Source of the DNA: Mucilaginibacter daejeonensis
GTDB lineage: Bacteria > Bacteroidota > Bacteroidia > Sphingobacteriales > Sphingobacteriaceae
Direction of reading: 5' to 3'
DNA: 64,000 nt
Assembly: GCF_020783335.1 (NCBI RefSeq)
Contig: NZ_CP086068.1
Span: forward strand, 1,922,001-1,986,000
Shown here: one piece after another, positions 52,242 through 61,999 of the stretch
Position numbering within the stretch: position 1 is the stretch's first letter
Layout of the letters: each line of letters begins with the position of its first letter
The notes under the pieces: model-generated
What the model saw: only the letters and a program-made list of their open reading frames with translations
Database searches by the model: none
Told to the model about the DNA's origin: nothing
Position numbers and translations under genes: made by a program

Positions 52242-55200
52242 ATGTCGACCTTTATGTCTGATCTGACGATATTTTACCGGGTGATCCGCCTTGTGCTCAT
52301 CGCGTTGCTTGTGCCGCTGTGCGTGGTAGCGCAAACGCCTGAATTGCGTTTCGAGCAAATGACATCAGAGAATGGCCTGCCGCAAAACACCATACATGGT
52401 ATATCAAAGGACAAATATGGTTTCATGTGGTTCGGCACGTGGTCGGGCCTTTGTCGGTTCGATGGCTACAAGTTCCGCATTTACCGGTACGACCCTGCCG
52501 ATAAGAACAGCATCATAAACAGCCGGATCCACAACGTTATCACGGATAAGAACGGCGATCTGTGGATAGAGACCTTCGATACCAATATCATTTGCCGTTA
52601 CAACTATCAGCACGATAATTTTGAACGCTACCCGCGCAAAGCGATAGCGCCCATGCTACTTACCCTGTTGAATCACCGTACGCATTGTCGTAACGTGGAA
52701 TTTATATATGGCAACACCAAGTGGGAGATGGACGATGAGGCGAATGCCCTATTAGAGACCGACCTTAGGACCGGTATCCGCAAGCCGCGCCTCTCTGACC
52801 GTATGGACCGCTGGTCGCTCAATGATAGTTATGTGACCGATATCTATCTGGATGATAACCAATTATTTTGGGTGGGTACCTTTAGTAATGGCTTCAACAA
52901 GGCCAACCTGAAAGGAAAACCATTCCATACCCACTATCAGCACTCGGCCGGGTCGACCTCGGTAGCCGATGATATCGTCAGGTCTATAACCGAAGACAAA
53001 TTTGGTAACCGCTGGATAGGTACGCGCGATAAGGGTGTGATCATGGTTAGGAAAGACCATTCGACCCTACAATTCAGGGCGGTACATAAGGATAGCTCAA
53101 CCTTAAGCAGCGACCTGATCAAAACGGTTTTCAGTGACTCGAAAGGCCGCACCTGGGTGGGCACTAAAAAGGGCTTGGACCGGTACGACCCGACGAACGG
53201 GCAATTTAAACATCGCAGGATCGACCTACCGCCCAACCTATCGGTCTACGGGGTAATGGAAGATGAGGGCCATGATCTTTGGATATCAACATGGGGCGGC
53301 ATCTACCAATATGTAACAGCGACCAACAAGCTGAAGTTTTTCGACCCAGCCAAAACACTGGCCAGTTCGCACGTGGTCACTATTTTGAAGGATCACCGTA
53401 AGCAACTTTGGGTGGGTACCGAAGGCGGCGGGGTGAGCGTGCTGAAATTGAATAAAGCTGGCGAACTGGAGACCGTGAGATACCTTTATCATGATGATGG
53501 GAATAAGAATTCCCTCAGCGACGATAGGGTGTACAGCATATTTGAGGACGCCGAACGCTTCATATGGATCGGTACCGGCAACGGACTAGAACGCTTCGAT
53601 CAGCAAAAAGGCACCTTCAAACATTTTTCGGTGTCACCCAACGGACTGTCGAACGCCACGATCGCTGGGATCACTGAAGATGATAATAGCAATATTTGGC
53701 TGAGCCACAAGCGGGGCATATCGCGCATCAATAAAAGAACCTTTGCTGTGCGGAACTATTCGGCTCATGACGGATTGCAGAGCAACGAGTTCTCCGATGG
53801 AGCGGTATTTAAAAGTCCAACCGGAATGCTGTATTTCGGCGGTAATAGGGGGTACAACACCTTTTATCCTGATAGCATCCGCGATGATCATACCATTTCG
53901 CCCATCGTACTTACCGAATTGCAGGTATTGAACATACCGGTGGAGGTAGGTAAGGAGGTGAACGGACGGGTATTGTTGTCGAAGCCGTTATACCTCAACA
54001 ACGAGATAGCACTTGATCACAAGGACAAAAGTATCGCCATTGAGTTCGCGGCGCTTGATTATGCCAGTCCTAAAGGCAACCGTTATGCCTACATGCTGGA
54101 AGGCTTTGATAAGGATTGGATCTATACTGATGCATCCAGGCGGGTAGCTACTTATTCCAATCTATCCAGCGGTAACTACACGTTCAAGGTACGCGCGGCT
54201 AATAGTGACGGGATTTGGAACCCTCAGCCACGGGTGCTTACTATAAAAGTGTATCCGCCGTGGTGGGCAAGCGGCTGGGCCTACCTGGCTTATGTGATCA
54301 TAGCCGCACTTATTTTGCGTGCGGTATACATCTATTTTAGACGCTTTATTGGCTTGAAGGCCAAATTGGGGTACGAAGCGCTTGTTCACCAAAAGGAGTT
54401 GGAGTTGCATCAAAGCAAGATCGAGTTCTTTACCAATATATCGCACGAGATCAAGACGCCGCTATCGCTCATTTTGGCACCTATCGAACAGTTGAAGGAA
54501 CAGATCGGCGACGACCCTAAAGCGAGTGGTCATCTGCAAACCATGGGCGCTAATGGTAGCCGGTTGCTCAAACTGATCGATCAATTGCTGGACATCCGCA
54601 GGCTGGAGAGCGGCCATGAGGTGTTGCGCAAGGAACAGACCGAGATCATCGGCTTCATCGAACAGGTCATCAGTTCATTCAAACGCTTCGCTGCCGATAA
54701 GAATATTGCCTTGGAACTCGTGACCGATATCCGGAAGCTTTATATATCCTGCGATCGCGACAAGGTAGAGAAGACCATCGTGAATCTTTTATCCAACTCG
54801 TTAAAGTTCACCAATAGCGGTGGCGCAATTCAGGTAGGATTAGATGTCGTGCGGACAGGCACAAAGTCGGAAGTGCAGATCACTGTTACCGACAATGGCT
54901 GTGGCATAGCTCAGCAAGATCAGGAGCGTGTGTTCAAGCCGTTCCAACAGGCCGGAGCGCTCAACAGGGGAGGGACCGGACTTGGGCTTTCGTACTCACG
55001 CGCTTTGATCGAGTTGCATGGCGGAACCATCACAGTGGCCAGTGATCAGGCAAACGACGGCTCCCGATATACCCGCTTTACAGTGACCATTCCTACTGTT
55101 GTTTACTCAGAGGATGAGTTATTGAATAGGGAGGTGAATGAAGAAGCATCTGCGCAGATAGAGTTGCCAGACACCTCTGATGCTTTGCCAATGCCGGTGA

Positions 55201-56000
55201 ACGAAAGGGTAGATATAGACGGCCGCCTGCCCCTGATCCTCTTAGCCGAAGATAATTATGAGTTACGCAAATATCTAAAAAGCTGTTTTGTAGACAACTA
55301 CCAGATACTGGAGGCCGAGAATGGCCTGCAAGCGCTTGATCTTTCCCGCCAGCATTTGCCCGACCTGATCATCAGCGATGTGATGATGCCGGAGATGGAC
55401 GGCCTAGAGTTTTGCCGCAGGATCAAAGGCGACGCCTATACCAGTCACGTACCGGTCATCCTGCTTACTGCGCGTGCCCCTATCGAATACCAGATAGAGG
55501 GTATAGAGACCGGTGCAAATGATTACATGACCAAACCCTTCAACGTAAGGCTACTGAGTCTGAAGATGCGTAATCTGTTGTTGGAGCAACAGAAGTTGCG
55601 CGACAAGTACAAAGCAAAGGTGGTGATCCAGGCGCAGGTGAACGATGCGGTATCGCCTGATGAACGATTGCTCGACCGTTTGGTACGGTATATCGACGAA
55701 AGGATAAGTGATACCGACCTGGGTGTAGATGACCTTTGCAATGAGGTGGGCATGAGCCGCAGTCAGTTGTATCGCAAGCTAAAGGCGATCAGTGGACTCA
55801 CCGTAGCTGACATGATCAGAAGCATCAGGCTAAAGCGGTCGCAAGTATTGCTGAAGGATAGCCGATACAACGTTAGCGAGGTGGCCTACATGGTAGGCTT
55901 TAACGATGTGGACTATTTCCGTAAATGCTTCAAGGCCGAGTTCGCGGTCTCTCCGTCGGAGTTTGTTAAGGCCTCATCGATGGCAGACGGCGTTAAATGA
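52242..56000 (+). CDS. Hybrid two-component system sensor/regulator (HTCS)
   Basis: 1252 residues. Order: signal peptide (to about 30); two seven-bladed propeller repeats (about 35-590, with repeats such as DKYGFMWFGTWSGLCRFDG and DAERFIWIGTGNGLERFD); Y_Y_Y domain (about 600-670); one membrane helix (about 680-700); HisKA with His735 in ISHEIKTPLSL; HATPase; receiver with Asp1046 in SDVMMPEMDG; and a C-terminal AraC-type HTH (about 1150-1245, RSQLYRKLKAISGLTVADMI). HTCS proteins sense periplasmic oligosaccharides and activate the adjoining PUL; here the FAS1-SusC-SusD-FAS1 genes downstream. Confidence 0.97.
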   Translation: MSTFMSDLTIFYRVIRLVLIALLVPLCVVAQTPELRFEQMTSENGLPQNTIHGISKDKYGFMWFGTWSGLCRFDGYKFRIYRYDPADKNSIINSRIHNVITDKNGDLWIETFDTNIICRYNYQHDNFERYPRKAIAPMLLTLLNHRTHCRNVEFIYGNTKWEMDDEANALLETDLRTGIRKPRLSDRMDRWSLNDSYVTDIYLDDNQLFWVGTFSNGFNKANLKGKPFHTHYQHSAGSTSVADDIVRSITEDKFGNRWIGTRDKGVIMVRKDHSTLQFRAVHKDSSTLSSDLIKTVFSDSKGRTWVGTKKGLDRYDPTNGQFKHRRIDLPPNLSVYGVMEDEGHDLWISTWGGIYQYVTATNKLKFFDPAKTLASSHVVTILKDHRKQLWVGTEGGGVSVLKLNKAGELETVRYLYHDDGNKNSLSDDRVYSIFEDAERFIWIGTGNGLERFDQQKGTFKHFSVSPNGLSNATIAGITEDDNSNIWLSHKRGISRINKRTFAVRNYSAHDGLQSNEFSDGAVFKSPTGMLYFGGNRGYNTFYPDSIRDDHTISPIVLTELQVLNIPVEVGKEVNGRVLLSKPLYLNNEIALDHKDKSIAIEFAALDYASPKGNRYAYMLEGFDKDWIYTDASRRVATYSNLSSGNYTFKVRAANSDGIWNPQPRVLTIKVYPPWWASGWAYLAYVIIAALILRAVYIYFRRFIGLKAKLGYEALVHQKELELHQSKIEFFTNISHEIKTPLSLILAPIEQLKEQIGDDPKASGHLQTMGANGSRLLKLIDQLLDIRRLESGHEVLRKEQTEIIGFIEQVISSFKRFAADKNIALELVTDIRKLYISCDRDKVEKTIVNLLSNSLKFTNSGGAIQVGLDVVRTGTKSEVQITVTDNGCGIAQQDQERVFKPFQQAGALNRGGTGLGLSYSRALIELHGGTITVASDQANDGSRYTRFTVTIPTVVYSEDELLNREVNEEASAQIELPDTSDALPMPVNERVDIDGRLPLILLAEDNYELRKYLKSCFVDNYQILEAENGLQALDLSRQHLPDLIISDVMMPEMDGLEFCRRIKGDAYTSHVPVILLTARAPIEYQIEGIETGANDYMTKPFNVRLLSLKMRNLLLEQQKLRDKYKAKVVIQAQVNDAVSPDERLLDRLVRYIDERISDTDLGVDDLCNEVGMSRSQLYRKLKAISGLTVADMIRSIRLKRSQVLLKDSRYNVSEVAYMVGFNDVDYFRKCFKAEFAVSPSEFVKASSMADGVK

Positions 56001-56139
56001 TGGGATCCACTTCATAGAACACTGAATCGTCTTCTTTGATCAAATCCCAACGATCTTTTTTAAAAGTGAACGAAATACTATGACCGTTTTTTAAGCCGTA
56101 GGCCGTCTCTCTGTAATATATTGTCCAGAAACTTGACAA
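55993..56139 (-). CDS. Candidate small protein or gene remnant, opposite strand, overlapping the HTCS end
   Basis: A 48-codon frame beginning with TTG at 56139 (no ATG; in-frame stop just upstream), ending in TAA. It reads as a coherent hydrophilic protein: TIYYRETAYGLKNGHSISFT, then KKDRWDLIKEDDSVFYEVDP. Its stop overlaps the HTCS stop by 8 bases. The composition and punctuation look like real protein, but the missing ATG suggests either a TTG start or a 5'-truncated remnant. No function can be assigned. Confidence 0.4.
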   Translation of the reverse strand: MSSFWTIYYRETAYGLKNGHSISFTFKKDRWDLIKEDDSVFYEVDPII

Positions 56140-56454
56140 TATTTTAAGAACTCACCAAGCGATCTGACAATATGAAAAAAGTGCATGTGTTCGCAGACAG
56201 TGCAGGACGGTTGCGGCTAAGGTTGTCAATAATTTAGTTCTCGATAAGATAGTATATCGCATTGCCAATATCATATACTACCTACTTAACCAATTAAAAC
56301 CCAACGTATGAATAAACTTTTACCTGATCTTTCCGGGCTTGCTGCAACGCTCTATTTGATAATTGTTGAACCGATACTTATCAAGTGAAATACGAGCGAT
56401 CAGTTAGCTCTATCCCTTTCCCATTAATCATTCCATTTAAAATTTAGACCTCGT
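56001..56454. other. Region between HTCS and PUL 2: GACAATAT repeats
   Basis: 454 bases. Beside the small reading frame on the minus strand there are ATATTGTC (56118-56125) with GACAATAT (56135-56142), another GACAATAT at 56166-56173 (31 bp after the first), and TTGTCAAT at 56223-56230. A 26-codon frame at 56308-56388 is present but weak. These repeats are candidates for the HTCS binding site. Confidence 0.6.
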
Positions 56455-58686
56455 ATGAAGTGTAAATTACTTAGAGATCTTTGTGCCCTTTTTTGCCTGC
56501 TAATACTCTTTACAAGTTGCAGAAAAGCTGCCTTTGAAGAGTATTACGGCCGTCCTGACAATTTGCAACCACCCATATATCAGGTGCTGGACGCACGGGG
56601 CAACTTCAAGACGCTCCTGACCGTGATCGACCGCTCGGGTTATAAGAACACACTGAGTGCCGCCGGTTACTGGACCTTTTTTGCACCTAACGATGCAGCT
56701 TTTCAAAAATACTTTACAGATAACAACCTTACGCTGGCAGCTATAGACTCAACGGCTGCCCGTAAGATCGTGACCTACTGTTTGGTGTTCAACGCTTTCA
56801 AGACCGACCACATTGCTGATTATCAATCGCAGGCGGGCTGGGTGGCTAACAATGCTTATAAACGCCGCACGGCATATTATGATGGTTTTTACACCGGCGA
56901 TGGTCCGGATGGCAGTTCGACCGTGCTGCTGTCGGCCAACCGGAACGCAGGTAATAACGCCACCAATTTTGTTTTTGGCGATAACAATAACAAGTATATA
57001 CCATACTTCTATTCATCGTTCATGCAAGCCAAGGGTTTGAGTGCTACGGATTACAATTTTTTCTACCCTAACAGCACCTACACCGGCTTTAACGTTGCCG
57101 ACGGCACTGTAGTTAACCGCGACATATTGGCCGAGAACGGCGTGATCCATGAGATCGATCGGGTGATATCGGCACTTCCGAGCCTGGAGCAGCAACTGGC
57201 CGGCAATAGCCAGTACAGTGAGTTCAGGAAGTTGGTAGAGCAGTACATGGTGACCTACACCCAAAATGCCGATGCTACTTCACGGTACAACACCCTTACC
57301 GGCAAAAGTAACAAGGTATATATCAAGCAATACTCCAACCTGTTGGCCTACGCTTTCGGTAACGAGAACTATGTCAAATTGCAGGACAACGATGGACAGA
57401 CCGATGGATATTCTATGTTCATCCCCAACAACACGGTGTTTACGCAATACTTGAATAATACTATACTTGAGTTCTATGGCGCCGTGAACAAGTTGCCGGG
57501 CAGCATCATTGCCGACCTGATCAACTCTCACCTGTTCGCTACATCTGTATGGCCGACCAAGTTCAGCACCACCAATAACTTTTTAGGCGAGCCGGCCCGG
57601 TTCAACGTGAGCAATAACATCATTGAAAAGAAGTTGTGCAGCAACGGTCTTTTCTATGGCACCAATCAGGTGCAGGCCGCCAACGTGTTCAGCACCGTGT
57701 ATGCAAGGGCCTACCTCGATCCCAACTACTCGCTCATGACGCGCATCCTCAATAATGTGAAGATAGCAGTGACCAATCCGGGCATTCGTTATACGCTGTT
57801 CATGGTGCCTGACGCTACGCTGCGTGCCATGGGTTATGATTATAATACGTCGACCGCACAATTCACGTACACCCTCAACGGTACCACGACCAGCGGCAAC
57901 GGTCCGCGCGATAACCTGCAAAGGCTGATCAACCTGCATATCGTACCAACGCCTAACAATGAGCTTAATAGCCTTGCCGGCCAAGGTATCATCGAGACCT
58001 ACGGCAACGAGTACATCAAGTGGAACGGCAACACGGTATTCGCCGGTGGCAACGTAGAAAAGAACCAAACGATAGGAGTGGGTGGCAATCGTGATTACGT
58101 GAACGGACGGGTTTACTACCTGAGCAGCGGTTCTATGGAATATCCGGTAAATACACTGTCGTCACAGATCGCCAAATATGCAAATACCACTACTGCGCCA
58201 TACTATGATTTTTATCAATATTTGATCAGTTCAACGGCTTACAACCCGACCAATCAGGAGATAGCAGGTTTGGTGGCGGGAGCCAGCTATACCATATTTA
58301 TCCCTACCAGGGCCGCTATGCAACAGGCAGTACGTGACGGTTATTTACCCGGAACGGTATCTGGCAGCACCGTAACATTCACCTACAACCCATCATCAGC
58401 TGATGATAAAGCCAAGGTGGCGCGCTTCATACAATACCACATTCTGGATGGTGCCACCATAGCTACCGATGGCAAAAAGGCTTCTACCCAAAGCGGTTTC
58501 CCTACTTTTTTAACAAATCTATTGGGTGACAAGGTAGAGATGCTGGTGTACAATCAACTAAATAACATGACCGTTACCGACAGCTTTGGCCGCGTGGCCC
58601 GAGTAGTGAATGGCACCACGTCGAATAATCTGGGTACCCGCACCTTGTTCCACCAGATCGACAATTATTTAAGATATAACCTTTAA
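56455..58686 (+). CDS. Fasciclin (FAS1)-domain surface lipoprotein (PUL 2)
   Basis: 743 residues with lipobox FTSC (Cys about 22), so predicted lipid-anchored and probably surface-exposed. FAS1-like domains are seen as FKTLLTVIDRSGYKNTLSAAGYWTFFAPNDAAFQKYF near the start and similar segments with YTIFIPTRAAMQQAV later. FAS1 domains mediate adhesion or ligand binding. In Sphingobacteriaceae they often replace SusE/F next to SusC/SusD. Its stop overlaps the SusC start by one base (TAATG), so translation is coupled. Confidence 0.88.
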   Translation: MKCKLLRDLCALFCLLILFTSCRKAAFEEYYGRPDNLQPPIYQVLDARGNFKTLLTVIDRSGYKNTLSAAGYWTFFAPNDAAFQKYFTDNNLTLAAIDSTAARKIVTYCLVFNAFKTDHIADYQSQAGWVANNAYKRRTAYYDGFYTGDGPDGSSTVLLSANRNAGNNATNFVFGDNNNKYIPYFYSSFMQAKGLSATDYNFFYPNSTYTGFNVADGTVVNRDILAENGVIHEIDRVISALPSLEQQLAGNSQYSEFRKLVEQYMVTYTQNADATSRYNTLTGKSNKVYIKQYSNLLAYAFGNENYVKLQDNDGQTDGYSMFIPNNTVFTQYLNNTILEFYGAVNKLPGSIIADLINSHLFATSVWPTKFSTTNNFLGEPARFNVSNNIIEKKLCSNGLFYGTNQVQAANVFSTVYARAYLDPNYSLMTRILNNVKIAVTNPGIRYTLFMVPDATLRAMGYDYNTSTAQFTYTLNGTTTSGNGPRDNLQRLINLHIVPTPNNELNSLAGQGIIETYGNEYIKWNGNTVFAGGNVEKNQTIGVGGNRDYVNGRVYYLSSGSMEYPVNTLSSQIAKYANTTTAPYYDFYQYLISSTAYNPTNQEIAGLVAGASYTIFIPTRAAMQQAVRDGYLPGTVSGSTVTFTYNPSSADDKAKVARFIQYHILDGATIATDGKKASTQSGFPTFLTNLLGDKVEMLVYNQLNNMTVTDSFGRVARVVNGTTSNNLGTRTLFHQIDNYLRYNL

Positions 58687-61600
58687 TGATCAGCGACCGA
58701 TTTATGAGAAAAACCTTATACCTAATTAATTACCTGGTCGTTGCTATCTCTATCCTCTCGGCTGTGCACGCACATGCGCAAACTGCCGAACGGGTACTGA
58801 TCAAAGGCCGGATCACCGACTCAAGAGATAAACTGCCTGTGGTAGGCGCTACTGTGGTAGAGCAGGATAAAGACAAGCGTACCATTACCGGCGTAGCCAC
58901 CGATATTGACGGTAACTTTGCCATCAAGGTAAGCGACGTTACGCACAAGCTTTCGATCTCCATCATTGGTTACAAGACCAAGATATTAGATATCGGCACC
59001 CGTAGGATCTTCAATACCACATTAGAATCCAACGCCAACTCGTTAAGTGAAGTGACCGTTTCGGCCCGCTCACAGGTGAATAACGGTAGCGGACTGACCA
59101 TCGACACCCGCGACAAGACCACTTCTACTTTTACGCTGAACGCTAAGGATGTAGAGGAATTACAGGCCACCACCATTGATCAGGCCATACAGGGACGTGT
59201 TCCCGGTATGGATATCGTGTCGAACTCGGGTGACCCGGGTGCAGGTATGCAGATCAAGATCCGTGGTACCAGTACCATCAACGGCGCTACCAACCCTCTC
59301 ATCGTGGTAGATGGTGTGCCCTTCGAGACCTCAGTGCCTTCGAGCTTTAACTTTGCTACCGCCGATAACACCCAGTATGCTGACCTTTTAAGTATCGCTC
59401 CGTCCGACATTCGGGATATATCCATCCTGAAGGACGCGGCAGCTACTGCGGTTTGGGGCTCACGCGCGGCAAATGGCGTATTGATCATTAACACCAAAAG
59501 AGGTACCAGGGGTGCACCGACCATCAGCTATACTTTTAAAGGTACCACTACCCAGCAACCAAGCGGTATACCGCTGCTTACAGGTGACCAGTATTCTACC
59601 TTCATCCCGGAGATGGTGATGAACGTTACGGGCGCTCCGTTGAACACCTTTACCAACAAAGAATTTGAATATGACCCGAGTAACCTGTATTACTATAAGA
59701 ACTACAGCCAGAACACCGACTGGATCAAGGCTATCTCGCGCCGTGGTAATGTGTTGGACAATAACCTTTCCATATCAGGTGGTGGCGAAAAGGCCAGATA
59801 CTTTGCCTCAGTAGGTTATAACAACCAGGTAGGTACTACGGTTGGTACAGGCTTGAACAGGTTGAACACCCGTTTGAATTTGGACTACATCGTGTCTGAC
59901 CGTATTCGCTTTACCACGTTTGTATCGTATGCGCATACCAACACGCAGTACAACTACGCGGCAAGTAACAACGGTACAGGAAGCGATGGTGTGCGTTCTA
60001 TAGCGGCCATCCGTGCACCTAACGGGTCAATTTATGAGTACAATGAGTTCGGAATATTAACGCCTAACTACTTTACACCGGCATCGAACGTTCAGGGTCA
60101 GTACCCTGCCACTTACAACCCGGTGGCTATGGCCAATTCGGCCATCAACACCCTGGTGAATGACCGTATTACGCCCCACTTTTACATCCAGTACAATGTG
60201 GTTCCGGGTATCCTAAACGCAACAAGTGATGTGGTGTTCGACATCAATAACGGTAAACAGAACCGTTTTTTACCTCAACAGGCTACTGGTCGTCCTTACA
60301 CCGAAACCAACGTGAACAGGGCTTCTATCTCTGACTACGATACTTACAACATCGCCACGAAATCAAATCTGGTCTACACGCCAAAGCTGAACCCTAAGCA
60401 CTCGTTCACCGGTTTATTGTCTATTCAAACCAATGACGTGCGTTCGTTAACGCAAGGTCAGCTGGCCACCAACACAGCGTCGGACCAATTGCAAGACCCC
60501 GCCTCACCGGGCCGGTTAACAAGCGATGGCGCCATCTTTTCATCGATATCGCAATACCGCACCGCATCAGCATTGATCAATGGTCAGTACAAGTTGCTCG
60601 ATCGCTACATTATCAACGCGGCTTTACGTGGCGACGGTAGTTCACGCTTTGGTTCAAGTAAACGTTACGGTCTGTTCCCATCAGTGTCGGCACGCTGGCG
60701 TATATCGGGCGAGCCTTTCATGAAAGGTACCGAAAGCTGGCTTGATGACCTGAGCTTACGTGGTGGTTACGGCGAGAGTGGTAGTGCTCCCAATGGCGAT
60801 TACCTGTTCTACAATAACTATGTGAACACCACTACCAATTACCTTGGGCAATCGGGTCTTTACCCTAACAACATCCAGTTAGATAACCTGAAGTGGGAGA
60901 ACCTGCAGGGTATGGATGCCGGTATCAATATCATCATGTTCAAGAACCGTTTGAACGTTGACTTCGGCGTATACCGTAACCGTACCAAAGATCTGCTCAC
61001 TACGATCAATTTGTCATCGTTCAATGGCTACAACTCAGTGTTGCTGAATGCCGGTACGCTGGATAATCAGGGTTTTGAGTTGAGTATTTTCAGTACGCCA
61101 TACAAGTCCAAGGACCTCATCATTGACTTTAACTTTAACATCGCTACCAACGTGAACGCGTTGCGTTCAGTATCACCGTACTATCCTACGCAAACTGGTA
61201 ATACTAATACCAACGGCTCGTACTTGTCACTGTTACAGGTGAACAATCCATTGGGGTCGTTCTATGGTTACAAGTTCAAAGGCGTTTACAAAGATGCCGA
61301 TGCGACCATTGCCCGTGATGCCAATGGCAATAAGATACTGAGCCCTGACGGCAGACCGGTGCAAATGCGTTTCAACTACCCGGCTACTGATTACCAGTTC
61401 CAGGCAGGTGATTCTATGTACGAGGACATCAACCATGATGGTAACATCAACTATCAGGACGTGGTTTACCTCGGCAATGGGACGCCTAAATTCACCGGTG
61501 GTTTCGGTCCGACGTTCACCATTAAGGGTAACCTGAAGATACAAGCGTTCTTCAACTTCCGCACCGGCGGCCAGATCATTAACGGTACCAAAATGAGTAC

Positions 61601-61985
61601 CACCAGCATGTATGGTTTCAACAATCAAAGTACTGCGGTACTGCGCAGATGGCGCGTACCGGGCGATGAGACCGATATGCCACGTGCCTTGTACCGTGCA
61701 GGTTACAACTGGCTTGGATCTGACCGTTACGTAGAGGATGGAACCTTCCTGAGGTTCCGTTCGGTAACCGCCCGTTATACCTTCAATAAAGCGTTAGCTC
61801 GCAGGTTAAAGACCAAGAACTTGAGTATGTACCTCACTGCTGAGAACCTGCTCACCTTTACCAAATATACTGGCCAGGACCCGGAGGTATCTACAAGAGG
61901 CGAGGGTATCACACAGCAAACGGTAGATTACTCGACCACGCCACCTCTCAAACAGTTCACTTTAGGTTTAACCGCATCATTTTAA
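58686..61985 (+). CDS. SusC/RagA-family TonB-linked outer-membrane transporter (PUL 2)
   Basis: 1099 residues. The ATG overlaps the previous stop; an in-frame ATG at 58704 is an alternative that starts directly at the signal peptide (RKTLYLINYLVVAISILSAV). CarboxypepD_reg-like domain with VLIKGRITDSRDKLPVVGAT, TonB plug with GTSTINGATNPLIVVDGVPF, the signature SRAANGVLIINTKRG, and barrel to FTLGLTASF. It imports the substrate selected by the SusD lipoprotein that follows 14 bases later. Confidence 0.97.
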   Translation: MISDRFMRKTLYLINYLVVAISILSAVHAHAQTAERVLIKGRITDSRDKLPVVGATVVEQDKDKRTITGVATDIDGNFAIKVSDVTHKLSISIIGYKTKILDIGTRRIFNTTLESNANSLSEVTVSARSQVNNGSGLTIDTRDKTTSTFTLNAKDVEELQATTIDQAIQGRVPGMDIVSNSGDPGAGMQIKIRGTSTINGATNPLIVVDGVPFETSVPSSFNFATADNTQYADLLSIAPSDIRDISILKDAAATAVWGSRAANGVLIINTKRGTRGAPTISYTFKGTTTQQPSGIPLLTGDQYSTFIPEMVMNVTGAPLNTFTNKEFEYDPSNLYYYKNYSQNTDWIKAISRRGNVLDNNLSISGGGEKARYFASVGYNNQVGTTVGTGLNRLNTRLNLDYIVSDRIRFTTFVSYAHTNTQYNYAASNNGTGSDGVRSIAAIRAPNGSIYEYNEFGILTPNYFTPASNVQGQYPATYNPVAMANSAINTLVNDRITPHFYIQYNVVPGILNATSDVVFDINNGKQNRFLPQQATGRPYTETNVNRASISDYDTYNIATKSNLVYTPKLNPKHSFTGLLSIQTNDVRSLTQGQLATNTASDQLQDPASPGRLTSDGAIFSSISQYRTASALINGQYKLLDRYIINAALRGDGSSRFGSSKRYGLFPSVSARWRISGEPFMKGTESWLDDLSLRGGYGESGSAPNGDYLFYNNYVNTTTNYLGQSGLYPNNIQLDNLKWENLQGMDAGINIIMFKNRLNVDFGVYRNRTKDLLTTINLSSFNGYNSVLLNAGTLDNQGFELSIFSTPYKSKDLIIDFNFNIATNVNALRSVSPYYPTQTGNTNTNGSYLSLLQVNNPLGSFYGYKFKGVYKDADATIARDANGNKILSPDGRPVQMRFNYPATDYQFQAGDSMYEDINHDGNINYQDVVYLGNGTPKFTGGFGPTFTIKGNLKIQAFFNFRTGGQIINGTKMSTTSMYGFNNQSTAVLRRWRVPGDETDMPRALYRAGYNWLGSDRYVEDGTFLRFRSVTARYTFNKALARRLKTKNLSMYLTAENLLTFTKYTGQDPEVSTRGEGITQQTVDYSTTPPLKQFTLGLTASF

Positions 61986-61999
61986 TACCGATCAAGCTT

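Noticed and set aside
56308..56388. 26-codon frame starting MNKLLPDLSG upstream of the FAS1 gene
   Set aside because: Plausible leader peptide or remnant of a SusC-like start, but too short and without further support.
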